A stretch of DNA of 64,000 nt from Catenaria anguillulae PL171 (lineage: Eukaryota > Blastocladiomycota > Blastocladiomycetes > Blastocladiales > Catenariaceae): contig MCFL01000031.1 of the NCBI GenBank assembly GCA_002102555.1, positions 1-64,000 on the forward strand. The letters are read 5' to 3'. Position numbers and translations under genes: made by a program. Positions 1-9,629 of the stretch are shown here, piece by piece; the first letter of the stretch is position 1; the number at the start of each line of letters is the position of its first letter. The notes below the pieces were generated by a model that ran no database searches, was not told the DNA's origin, and saw nothing but the letters and a program-made list of their open reading frames with translations.

Positions 1-935
1 TGACTGCATTACATTGCCCGCCAACAGCGCTCCTTGACATGTTCTCGTCGGCTCCCTCGCTCATTCCCTCTCTTGCTTCCGAGAGTACATGAACTGGTCA
101 CTTGTTACCTACTTGCCGTCATCCAGCTTAATGCACCTTTTGTCTTGACAATAATGGATCTTTGGAATCCAGTCGACAAGAACTGGTTCCCATGAGGTCA
201 AAACGTAACAGTGGGTGGGCTGTGGCATGGCATGGGATTAGTTCCTCATGTACACGTCGTGCCTGACCATGTCATGTCGGTAGAGTGGAGGGTCCAGCTC
301 GGTCAATGATTGCAAAGGACAGCATCTTTATGCAGCCGCACAGAGAACTTGTGCACGCTCCTATCTGCCTCGGTCTGCAGTTTAGCTTTGTGGCTGTTCT
401 CGACGTTCGCTGCGCATTGAAAGCTCCTTGCTGGAGCGCATTAAATACCGTGCTGGCTGTAAGGCATCATTGTGCTGCTACGGAAATCGGAACTTGCTTT
501 AACACGAGGCATGTACATTCTCGTTGAGTTAACAGAATGGTTCAATACAGCCTTCCTAAAACAGTGCCTACCTTGGCTGGCGACGTTTGGACCATGATGT
601 GAGAGCCGCCCCATAGGTAGGACACTGGCTGGTCGCCATCGTTTATGTCTCACCCATTGTCTCACCATGAACATCCGACTTGATGGAGCACGTTCATATA
701 TCATGCCTCTCAATTGCGATCGGTGACCTGGTCAACGACATCGAAGATCGGATCGACTCCTCTGTCCGTCACGTGGGCACGTGTCGGCTTGGCTCGTGCC
801 GGACACGTGCGCTTGAGCTCAAATCGACGGACCTGCCACAGATCGGAAAGGCAATCACAAAGGAACACTGGGAACGAAGCGCGAGGCAGTCGGGTGTGTA
901 TCGGTGCCAGCGCCCATAGCAACTCAAGGCAGGGG

Positions 936-944
936 TATAAAAAG
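936..944 (+). promoter_or_regulatory. TATA-like box inside the MULE end
   Basis: The bases TATAAAAAG lie 26 nt upstream of an ATG at 970. The same arrangement occurs on the minus strand of the second copy, where the ATG is at 40198-40200. The ATG opens a frame of about 158 codons that ends at 1446 and has no domain I recognise. This may be a promoter for a second, short MULE transcript or may be chance. Confidence 0.3.
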
Positions 945-1670
945 AAGCCACCCCCCTCGACCCTTTGAGATGGTTTCCTTTAGCCGTCATGCTGCCCGAT
1001 TCTTCGTCGCTCCAGTCCTTTCTTGGCAGTATGAACGTGCCCCATCACTTCAACATCCCTCGTCATCATACACAGCGTTCCCGCCTCTTTCCCCCCTTCC
1101 ACTTTTCCTCGGCCATGATCCCACTGCCATGATCCCACCCCTGTTCGCATCGTCCAGCCTGCTTGCCGCGTCGCACGTGGTCACTCTGTTCGCACGATCC
1201 TCATTCGGAATGCGTGGTTCATTTGACTCGCTTTCGCATGGTGGTCATGCTGACGACAAGGTGACTCGTGCGAGGGGTACGCAGATTTGGGGAAGGCTGA
1301 ACTGCGCGCAGGGACCTTGCAAGCTTCGAGCAACCTCGCTGTCCCCTATAGGTGGCGAGAATGCCGAGACTTGTCTCTGGCAGAGGATCGCGAGCTCACC
1401 GCGTTGCTGGTTGTCAGCGAGTTGCTCATGCTTCGCGAGATGCTGAGTAGTTCGAAACGCCGTGGTTTGGCCAAGGCTGACGATTGCGCAATGTCTTGGG
1501 TTGATTCCTTCACTGTACTCTTCACTCTTTCTTTCTTTCATTTTGATTCCTTTTTTTTTGGTTGCTCGGCGCTGCGCGAGTCTGGTCAAGGGCTGATCGA
1601 CGCGTGCGCGGAGAGCGGGTTGCACGTGAACACGTGCAGCCCCCGGGGGCGGCGCGAGAGGCGCCGCTCG

Positions 1671-1705
1671 CTGGGTTTTGGGCGCAAAAGCGCCCAAAAT
1701 CCCAG
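1671..1705. repeat. Subterminal palindrome of the MULE
   Basis: Two arms of about 15 bases (CTGGGTTTTGGGCGC and its near-perfect complement) are separated by AAAA, with one unpaired base. It is the last of several palindromes in 1621-1705: GCACGTG-AA-CACGTGC, CCCCCGGGGG and GGCGC-GAGA-GGCGCC precede it. The same set occurs near 39463-39550 in the other copy. Confidence 0.8.
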
Positions 1706-1744
1706 CAAAACCCGGGGTACGGAGGGGAGAAGGTGAATGCGACC

Positions 1745-2248
1745 ACTTGCACGTGGTGTGGTGGCGCAAGGCGATTGGGCAGTGAATGATCGCACAGGCA
1801 ACGGGGCACGTCCAGTCTGTCTGCCTCGGCCTGCCACAGTCCTGTCGCAGTGCGTCAATCGTATTCACTTGGCGCCGCCAGGCAATACCGCATCGCCTCG
1901 TGCCACACCTGCGCTTCCAACATGCCACGTCGCGTCAGTCAGCTCAACGATGCCGTTGGGCAACGTCAACGATGAGAACGGCACCCAGCTGGGTCCGTCA
2001 TGACAGGCGACAGCGAGCACGGCGGCATGGGCACGCCAGCACTCCAGCCTAACCGCTGCTGCCCATGATAGCCCGAGATAGCCCGAGAGGGGTACTGTAT
2101 TACGGAGTGAGACGCCACCGATCGATCCAGGGGCAGCCTGACCCGAACTATCCAGCTGCAAATGACTCTGGACGTGCCATGGACCAACGGCAACCGGCCG
2201 ACCCCAAGCATTCCCTCCAGCGATACCGTCCACAGCCGTTTCCAAGCC
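1745..2248. other. Intergenic, MULE edge to CCDC6-like gene
   Basis: Bases 1745-1753 (ACTTGCACG) would be the target duplication of the left MULE copy, but its partner lies outside the window and cannot be checked. The rest is the probable promoter and 5' leader of the next gene. I see no conserved motif or RNA gene. Confidence 0.5.
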
Positions 2249-3872
2249 ATGAATCCAGCCGGTGTAGCGTCGGCATCCTCTGCCGTGCCCGCAACAGCCT
2301 CGACACTCGTGTCATCTCTTCGTGATCACATTTCGGCTCTGGTCCATGGGCCTGACAACGTGCGTGAGCACCTTTCAACTTCCGAGCTGAAGCCATACTC
2401 ACCTTCTCTTTCTTTCTTCGCACATTGACAAAGCCCCTATCTTGCAGCTCACCCACAAGCTCCCCGTCCCCACAACCCACCGACCCTACAAAGCCGCACC
2501 CGCAACCGCCGGGCACCCGCGAACGCACCTCGTCGCACTCGTCGCTGCACTTGCCGACCACGCCACACCTGCGCCGCACCTCGTCCGTGCCCATCTGTGC
2601 ACACTCGCCCGAAACGCGCGCCGCCCTGGCGGGCATTTATGACCAGCTGCTTGATCTCGTCGAAGTCATTCACCCGCACATTTTCACTGATGTCATTACG
2701 CCGCTCGGGTCGCCCATGATTACGCCTACGCCTACGCCTGCGGATGGAGCTTCCGGCACGGCGGCGAAAAAAGGTGGCGGTGACGCTCCGCAATCCCCGC
2801 ACCCACGGGATGTGGCTGCGCTCATGGCCACAGTCAAGGATCAACGCAGGTTCGTGAACAAGAGCATGTTGGATTTGCAGGTGGAAAAGGGATTGAACAA
2901 GGTGCTGAGAAGCGAGAATGTGGCCTTGAAGGAGAAGCTTGTTCAAATCGTACGTCTTTCAACGTTTACCCGTCCAGCTCTCTGCAAAGCAAATCTGACA
3001 CACAGATGGATCAATAGGCGGCCGCCACCGAGCAAGAGGAAGAAGCGCTCACAAACAAGTTTCTGGTGCGCATCGAAGAACTGCACAAGGAAAAGGCAAA
3101 GATCATTGAGCAGGTCGAGCGCGAGGAAGAGTACATTACCAACCAGTTGCAGCGCAAGTTGGCAAAGTTGCAGCGCGAAAAGGTGGACATGGAAAACCAG
3201 TTGGAGATGGAGCAGGAGGCGATTGTGAACCGCCTGCAGAAGCAGTTGGAGATGTACGCCGCACCTTTCTCTCTTTCTCTTGTCTGCCAGCCGAATGCCT
3301 CTCTCATCGTTGGGTTTCGCTATGTAGGTTGAGAAGCAGCACATCGAGCAGCCAGCATGGGTCGCAAGCGCAGTTAGATGTTCCTCCGTCGCCCAACGCA
3401 GTCTCGGACGGCAGCTTGTACACACGTTCCTCCATTTGCCTCCCTGTGTCCACGTCTCTTCTCACATGCAGTGTTTCTGGTCATGTAGCCCGCACCGCCG
3501 CCGCAGCTCGTCTACACACTCGTCTCTGCACGACGTGACGCTGCCACCGCCACCGTCGCTCGTGGACGTGATGCGCGCTGACATTGTTGGGCTGAAGCAG
3601 CGCATCCACGAACTCGAACGCGAAAGTATGATCTTTTTCTCCTCTTGACATTTGCACTGGATGTATGCTCACCTTTCCTGTTCTCCATCTTCATAGACGA
3701 GAACCGTGTGCAGCAGCTTCGCACTTGGCGCGACGAGCTCTTGGTGCTCCGGCAACGCGCAGGCGTGCCCGTGGATGACTTGTTTGCGGAGCCCCTCGAG
3801 CCCTTGGCGGCCAGAAGGGACAGTCGGCAAGGGTCTCGGTCAGTGAGTCAGTCGAGGGCGCCACTTGGTTGA
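2249..3872 (+). CDS. CCDC6-like coiled-coil protein
   Basis: The protein has the heptad-rich core of the CCDC6/DUF2046 family. The part around 3018-3253 reads EEEALTNKFLVRIEELHKEK, then EEEYITNQLQRKLAKLQREK, then EQEAIVNRLQKQLE, matching the repeated blocks of human CCDC6. A PPSP stretch and a C-terminal helix (MRADIVGLKQRIHELEREN) follow in the family's order. Supported exons are about 2448-2949, 3018-3253, 3328-3417, 3489-3625 and 3697-3872; from 3018 onward the lengths add to whole codons. The first exon is not settled: an ATG at 2249 opens a suitable frame, but no good donor joins it in phase to the acceptor at 2447. CCDC6 proteins are cytoskeletal or nuclear scaffolds with poorly known biochemistry. 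The gene converges on the F-box gene. Confidence 0.7.
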
Positions 3873-4014
3873 GGGCAGGAGGGTTGGTGTCAGGTTTACC
3901 GTTAACCGCAGATTTTCATGGTGAGTCATTTTTTCATTCATTCTCTCTCTCAAATTTCATTTCTACATGCGCTCGCATCATTTTGTACACCAAACCTGTG
4001 CCATACAGAAAACG

Positions 4015-5901
4015 TCAAAACTCCGTGGGGGACCCTGGAGCCGTCACTGGGTTACTACTGGTTGCTGCAATCGACGACAGCGTGCTGACTGTCGGCGGTC
4101 CCCAATTCACCGACGACCCCTCGGACGTGACCGTCAAACTTGTCGGACTGACAGGCTCGTTCGCCTGCCCACCTTGGTCGTGGTTGTGCCCGTCCTCGTG
4201 CTCACAGCCACCCAATACACCGGCCAACCCCTCCCTGCCCCTCCTCCTCTCCTCCCTGACCCGCCTCAAATGCGCCCTCACCCTCCCCGTACCCCTGGCC
4301 ATTCGCTCAAACAACTGGAACGCGCGACACTCGTGGCTGTCGCGGCAGCTCGCACAAAACGGAAACTCGCACGCATCACACACACGCGGCAAGTCCACAT
4401 ACATGTCGTCACGCGCCAAATGCACATCGAGAAAACAGCCCAAGCACGTGGCCACGTCCGAGTCGCAGAGCAAGCACACACATCCAGTGACACACGCGTC
4501 ACAAAGTGCCAGCGAGCATCGCCCGCAAAAGTAGGTCCTGCAGCATGCACCGCATTGCGTGCGCAGGCACTTTGAGCACTTTGCCACAGGCTTGGACGGT
4601 GTGCCGTCGCCAGCGCCCGAATTTTCGGCCGCCGCAGCCGTCGTGGGTGCCACCAGCGTTGGCGACGTACTTGCGCCGCTCGTCTCGCAATGCGGACAAT
4701 CAAGCGCTCCACACGTATCGCATCGAGCAATGCCCGCAGCACACCAAGCACACACGTTGTCGGCAACGTTTTGCGCGAGCGCGCGCGGGCACAGGCTCGC
4801 TATGGGCACAAGATGTGGCGCGCAGAACGAGTTGCCGCATTTCATGCATTCGGATTGCGGCACACAGGCCAGGCACCCAGTCACGGGACATCCGAATTCC
4901 GTGTGGTCCGTGTTGAATGGGTGGACGGCGCGGTGACATTGGAGGCAAAGGGTCATGGACAGCGGGTGTGGGTGTGGGGTCATGTGAGGGAGAACAGACG
5001 ACAGGAGCGTGTAGGTGTGCATGGCGGGCTCGTCGTTGAGGTAGATGCGTTGAAGCGACGGAAGAGGGAAGTTCGGGGTTGATTTGGCGGTGGCGGCGGA
5101 TAATGAGGCAGCGGCATTGTGATGGCCAGTGACGGTCGGCGAGTGTGGCAAGATGGAAGGCGCAGCTGAGTCGTCAATGAGCATTGCTGGCGGATGTGGT
5201 GATGCCCGCAACTGCATGACGGCTTGCGAGAAGCATTCGGCGAGCATGGACGCATCTCCGGAAATGGTGGCCAGGTTGGGAAACATGGACAGCGTGCCCA
5301 CCACATCAACCGTGCCCGCAAGCAAAAACGGCAGCCACACGGCACGCACCAGAGGGCGCACGCGGCGTGCGTCCAAGCGCGACACAAGCACGGGCACGTG
5401 CCGCGGACACGCGTCCATCCATTGCAGATCCAAGCACCACATGCGGGACGGTGGAAGGCCCAGAGTGGGCGAGAAGCTCGATGCCGACCCCGACCCCGAC
5501 GCAGCGTATGCGTGTGCGTTGGACATGAGACGCGCAAATTCGGGCGGCGGCGATTGGCGCGTGGTCCACATGGACAGCCATAGCGTCGGGGTCGCGTAGA
5601 TGAGGTTCCAGAAGCGGTGGCAAGTAGCTGCAAAGACGGTACGATCGGCGTGGTCGAGCAACGACGCGATGGCGGCCCACAGCTCTTCGGTCAAGTAGGG
5701 CAGCTGGTTGCCGAGGCGCGGGTCGAATTCGGTCGGGCGCGGGGAGAGGAGCGGGAGGGGTGGCGGCGGGGATGGTATTCCAGGGGAGGTGGGTAGATCC
5801 ATGGCATGGGCGGCGCTAGGTTTCAGAAGCGGTGTTGTGATTCCACTTTGTTGGAGCAAGGAGTTGGGACGCGAAGCTTGGTGGACTGGAGTCGCGGGCA
5901 T
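4015..5901 (-). CDS. F-box protein with long Cys-rich region
   Basis: One uninterrupted frame of 628 codons starts at the ATG complementary to 5899-5901. Residues about 68-113 form an F-box (LPYLTEELWAAIASLLDHAD, then a conserved W at the end of helix 3), which would bind SKP1 in an SCF ubiquitin ligase. Residues about 340-545 hold some thirty cysteines, mostly as CxxC pairs (CLQC, CMKC, CAWC, CDTC, CSKC, CGACC, CGRC, CDAC, CLLC) with occasional histidines. They look like a chain of zinc-binding knuckles that could serve as the substrate-binding part. The N-terminus is Pro-rich and the C-terminus Ser/Thr-rich. I do not recognise a named orthologue. It is tail-to-tail with the CCDC6-like gene (142 bases between stops) and head-to-head with the Mpv17 gene. 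Confidence 0.75.
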   Translation of the reverse strand: MPATPVHQASRPNSLLQQSGITTPLLKPSAAHAMDLPTSPGIPSPPPPLPLLSPRPTEFDPRLGNQLPYLTEELWAAIASLLDHADRTVFAATCHRFWNLIYATPTLWLSMWTTRQSPPPEFARLMSNAHAYAASGSGSASSFSPTLGLPPSRMWCLDLQWMDACPRHVPVLVSRLDARRVRPLVRAVWLPFLLAGTVDVVGTLSMFPNLATISGDASMLAECFSQAVMQLRASPHPPAMLIDDSAAPSILPHSPTVTGHHNAAASLSAATAKSTPNFPLPSLQRIYLNDEPAMHTYTLLSSVLPHMTPHPHPLSMTLCLQCHRAVHPFNTDHTEFGCPVTGCLACVPQSECMKCGNSFCAPHLVPIASLCPRALAQNVADNVCAWCAAGIARCDTCGALDCPHCETSGASTSPTLVAPTTAAAAENSGAGDGTPSKPVAKCSKCLRTQCGACCRTYFCGRCSLALCDACVTGCVCLLCDSDVATCLGCFLDVHLARDDMYVDLPRVCDACEFPFCASCRDSHECRAFQLFERMARGTGRVRAHLRRVREERRRGREGLAGVLGGCEHEDGHNHDQGGQANEPVSPTSLTVTSEGSSVNWGPPTVSTLSSIAATSSNPVTAPGSPTEF

Positions 5902-6381
5902 GGACAGCCGGGCGGAAACAAAGTAGACGCTGCAAGTGCCGAATTGCGGCGAGTAATTGCGGACTCAATGGAAGCGATCGCATTCAATCTCGAACTTTGC
6001 GGAGGACATTGTTATTATACGTATTCACAAACCAACCAACCAACCAACTTTGACAAGAAGGCGATCGGAGGACCCATTCAGATCGATCGATGCAACGCTC
6101 ATTTGTTTTCGGATCGCATGTTTCGCACTTCAAGTTCTTCTTCAAGTTCGCATCCCAACCTGTCTCTGGAGCTCTTGATAGCTAACCTCGACATACAATT
6201 AATGCTCAACTCATGGAATAGCATCTCGTCTCTTCTTCGGCCCATTCCAACACCGCCAGTCACAATTGGACGCCGTGCCGCCTTCCTTTGCGTATTTGCT
6301 GCTTTTTTTGCTCAAGAAATACCCCCCCCCAACTCCACACGATAACAAGCTCCAGTGTTTATCAGCACTGTATCGTTCACC
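5902..6381. other. Divergent promoter region, F-box / Mpv17 genes
   Basis: About 480 bases separate two divergent start codons. It includes a short ACCA/CCAA run near 6029-6047 and a run of nine C near 6322. I see no other feature. Confidence 0.5.
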
Positions 6382-6879
6382 ATGTTCTATCGCATGGTAT
6401 CCGGCTACAACCGGCTTTTGGACACCCATCCTTACAAGACCCAGTCTATCACTGCCGGTACAGACATGCCGCCCTGTTCACCCAATTGCCGAAGCAGTGC
6501 TCCTTACCTAAACCTTGACTCTCTCATTCCACAGCTCTGCTCTGGTGCACCGGCGACCTCATCAGTCAAGCGATCGAGCACCGCCAAGGCTCAACGTCGC
6601 ACGCCGCCTCTGAAAACCAGCCAAGACCACACGGTCCGCCACCACAACCAACATCGCCGCCGCAAGCCAGTTCCCACACGCTTGTACCCGCTTTGGCACT
6701 CGGCACGCTGTGCGAAGCGGCACCCGCTATCCAGCAGCCCAGCGTCGCTGAATCCTCACACCAGAAACCCCCACCATGGTCCGAGTTTCGTCCTGATATC
6801 AAGCGACGTATGCAATAGTCCTCGGTCTTGTAGTCTTCGTTGGTGAAGCGCGCATGCTGACTCGATTCCCACCCACCAT

Positions 6880-6923
<44 letters not shown>

Positions 6924-7460
6924 CCCCAATCACTCATTCTTTATGCGCTGTACTATCAAGTGGGAATCATGACTGGCTTTGGCCTCTGCGTTGCCGGTCC
7001 CCTCTACACGTTCTGGTATTCCAAGCTCGACCGCGTAGTCCACAGCTACGCTTCCCGCAACAACTGGGCATCCAAGTACTCGCCACGATCGCTGGCGGTG
7101 CGCGTGACGGGCGCAAAGCTGTTTGCCGACCTGTTTGTGTTTGACCCGCCGTACCTGACGCTCTTCTTCACGTCCACGTCGCTGCTGTCGGGCATGCCAT
7201 TTGCCGATATGCTTGCAAAGTACCGTCGCGACGCTCTGCCAACGTACTTGGTCGACATTAGCGTGTGGGGACCCGTGCAGACAGTCAACTTTTCGCGTGT
7301 CCCGGTTGCTTGGCAGCCAGTGGTGGTCAATTCGGGCAATGTGCGTTCCCACTTGTTGTGTGCTTGGTTCGGGGTTGACCTTGGCCTGTGCAACTCACTT
7401 TTGTTGTGTCCAATGCAGGTGTTTTGGAATGCATATCTGAGTTATGTGGGTCACAATTAA
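6382..7460 (+). CDS. Mpv17/PMP22-family membrane protein
   Basis: Four exons (6382-6457, 6535-6807, 6961-7340, 7419-7460) join to exactly 257 codons. The protein has the family pattern in order: a start YNRLLDTHPYKTQSIT, then LLWCTGDLISQAIEHRQG, then GPLYTFWYSKLDR, and the C-terminal signature WGPVQTVNFSRVP followed by WNAYLSYVG. Mpv17 relatives are four-helix channel-like proteins of the inner mitochondrial or peroxisomal membrane (yeast SYM1). Here a Pro/Ser-rich insert of about 75 residues separates helix 1 from helix 2, which makes the protein longer (256 aa) than the usual 170-200 aa. The second intron contains the CT microsatellite. The start is the first ATG, at 6382. Confidence 0.88.
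6882..6920. repeat. CT dinucleotide microsatellite
   Basis: Nearly 40 bases of alternating C and T, followed by seven C, lie within the second intron of the Mpv17-family gene, just upstream of its 3' splice site, where they may act as an oversized polypyrimidine tract. Confidence 0.95.
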
Positions 7461-7852
7461 CCGATTGGATGCTGCCGACCCACAGCTTCCGACATGTATT
7501 TGTAATGCGACTCCATTCCTTTGAGAAACAGACCCACGTAACGGTTGGTTTGTCTTTGGTCGCCTCGTTAGTTCTCGCCCTTTTATCGCCTCAATCTCAC
7601 CTCGCTTCACTTGTATTAATATTGACACCACTTTCACTTGTATTCTAACGGCTTATACAACACAAGTCATTCCCCGCCCATACACCAATGGCGGTTGGTG
7701 ATGTCGTGCCATGACCGGAACGGAAAGACAAAGACAGCCAAAAGGAGAGTCAAACTTGCATTCATGCATGCATTCAGTGTGCGAATGAGTGGGGTATCTC
7801 AATGAAAAAAATTATGACCACGACACAACAACTCTTGCACCCTGGAACCTCC
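7461..7852. other. Intergenic, between two convergent genes
   Basis: 3' flanks of the Mpv17-family and Ser/Pro-rich genes. AT-richer than the coding DNA, with a small ATGCATTC-type repeat near 7756-7777. I see no gene. Confidence 0.5.
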
Positions 7853-8797
7853 TCACATGTGTGCCTCGGATCCATGTGCCGCCTGTGCCTCTGCCAACAA
7901 GACCGCCAAGGGAATCCGAATATCGGGCAACGCACACCGCCGCCGGACAGTGGGTCGCGCACTCATCCACTCTGGGTCGTCTGCATCGCCAACAGACCGC
8001 CGGCGCTTGCGTGTCGCGGAAGGGACTTGACTGGGTGCATCGACGGGTGCCGACATGGGTGCCGGCGATAAAGCCGAGGACGGGGCGGACAGAGTTTCGG
8101 GCGAGTTGAGCGGTGTGGCCCAGGGGACAGGAGCAGAGAAGGCGCGTGCGCGGCCAATGGCGAGGCGCGGGCGGTAGGCGACTTGAGCTTGGACAATCGG
8201 GCCCGCGGCGGCGGGTTTGCATGCAGCTGAGGATACAGGAATGGGAGGGGCGGGCGAGGCAGTCAAGTGTGGCGATGTGGGTTCCGGCGTTGGCAGCTTG
8301 TGGTCCAATACATGCAGCCGGGACCTTGGCGTTGGTGCGCGGGCAATGTCCATGGGATTGTTGTTTGCCGCATTTGGTTCGGGCTTGGGCGATGGCGGAC
8401 AGCTTGAAAATTGGTCTGCATCGCCCTCCGCATCATCTGCATCGGCTTCGGTCGACCCTTGGTCGCCGCCAAACATGGCCAACGACTTGTTCATTGAGTG
8501 CGACAGGAGCAAGCTGTCAAACTCGGACAGATATCGCTTCACCTTTTCCGAATGGTGTGAGATGGGCACCCCGTTGGCCGTGGTTGCGGGCGTGCTCGAG
8601 GGGAGCTGTGTCGTGGGCGGCAGCATCAGTCTTGGTACGTGAGGGACCGAGGGGATGGATCTGGATCCGCTGGTCATGGCCGAGGTGGCGGTCATTGGCA
8701 TGTGGTGATGAGGATTGCTGGAATGGTGTGGATACATGGTGACAGAGATGGTGATGATGTCTTGGGGACCATTGGCAAGTGTGGATGGAGGTGGCAT
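7853..8797 (-). CDS. Ser/Pro-rich protein of unknown function
   Basis: A single frame of 314 codons starts at MPPPSTLANGPQ (ATG complementary to 8795-8797). The sequence is low in complexity: His/Pro-rich at the start, Pro/Ser/Ala-rich in the middle, and with one short ordered-looking stretch (EKVKRYLSEFDSLLLSHSMN, about residues 85-105) that could form an amphipathic helix. A basic cluster, RKRRRS, near residue 265 and RRR near 293 look like nuclear-localisation signals. The composition resembles a transcription factor or other nuclear regulator, but no DNA-binding domain is visible and I do not recognise the protein. Long open frames on the opposite strand are shorter and less plausible. 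Confidence 0.5.
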   Translation of the reverse strand: MPPPSTLANGPQDIITISVTMYPHHSSNPHHHMPMTATSAMTSGSRSIPSVPHVPRLMLPPTTQLPSSTPATTANGVPISHHSEKVKRYLSEFDSLLLSHSMNKSLAMFGGDQGSTEADADDAEGDADQFSSCPPSPKPEPNAANNNPMDIARAPTPRSRLHVLDHKLPTPEPTSPHLTASPAPPIPVSSAACKPAAAGPIVQAQVAYRPRLAIGRARAFSAPVPWATPLNSPETLSAPSSALSPAPMSAPVDAPSQVPSATRKRRRSVGDADDPEWMSARPTVRRRCALPDIRIPLAVLLAEAQAAHGSEAHM

Positions 8798-9629
8798 GGA
8801 CAATGGTTGGCTCTCTCAGGTTAAGAGGGTCGTCCGTGCTTGAAGTACGGCGAGGCTGTCTGGTGTACGGTACGGAGCACTGGCTGTGGGCTAATCCAGC
8901 GGCTGATGGCTGAGGCAAGTCAACCACCCATGTCGCCAAATTTGTCACACAAACCATCAACAATTTTTCTCGCTTTATCACACACATGTGTTTCAGGCCG
9001 TGACCTTGCATGTTTGTGCCAAGCGTCAAGCCACATCCAGCCCGCACCAACCTCGCCCAGTGGCTCGACTGCGGCTTGCCACGTGTTCTTGATTCCATGA
9101 AACGGCCCAATCGTTCGGCTTCCTGGCCTGCGGTACATCGATCCATGGCCTTGGTGCGCCCACATTGTTCTGCTGCCATTTTGCCGAGCTTAATACCTGA
9201 ACATTTTGCCTTTTATATATCCCGGATGAAGTTGCCTGCAGCATGCATATGCACACTTGCCGTCGAAATGAGTCCCACTTCTGTGGGCCAATCGATCAAT
9301 CGCGTAGATATTTCATTTCCCATGCATTGGCTCACACAAATGCCATTGGACTCAAAGGCTCTGCCAGCCATTTTGCCTCATTCCCGAGCCTGTGTGTGAA
9401 CCAGGCTTTCAATCAACTTGCGGTATTCGTTTGACTTGCCTGACTCCATTTTTCCGGCCAATAGAATACATGCCTGGCTCATGGGAGTTTGTATTGCATT
9501 GATCCCTGAGCCTCGTGAGATGGTGTGACATGCAAGGATGAAAAAGCGGTGGGAAATTGACGCAGCGAGCTACGAGTGATTCAGGTATGAACGTGCAAGT
9601 TGGGGTATTGGGGCAGCGAGTGTGCGCAG
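8798..9629. other. Intergenic, about 830 bases
   Basis: Upstream region of the Ser/Pro-rich gene and downstream region of paralog A. TATATA near 9213 is the only core-promoter-like motif I notice. Small open frames here have no coding character. Confidence 0.45.

Larger units (their letters stand above)
1..1744 (+). mobile_element. MULE transposon, right-hand end of a truncated-by-window copy
   Basis: This stretch is almost identical, in reverse complement, to 39424-41169, which is one end of the complete MULE described at 39424-46999. Base 1 pairs with 41169 and the match continues to the window edge, so the rest of this copy, including any transposase, lies outside. The match stops sharply at 1744, the same base where the other copy meets its target duplication. 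The two copies differ by only a few single-base changes and indels (for example near 785-790 and 848), so both are recent. No transposase sequence lies in this part. The last 120 bases carry several palindromes. A TATA-like motif at 936 points toward 1744. Confidence 0.85.

Noticed and set aside
1-1744. Solo LTR of a retrotransposon
   Set aside because: The matching copy continues into a MULE transposase gene, has MULE-type ends and a 9-bp target duplication, and no TG...CA ends or primer-binding site.
1245-1928. 227-codon minus-strand open frame over the MULE edge
   Set aside because: It runs across the transposon boundary at 1744 into host DNA, so it cannot be an element gene, and it has no domain.
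3254-3345. Apparent frameshift in the CCDC6-like gene after the coiled coil
   Set aside because: Placing the splice donor inside the ATG codon at 3252-3254 (GTACGC at 3254) joins to the acceptor before 3328 in frame, so no error is needed.
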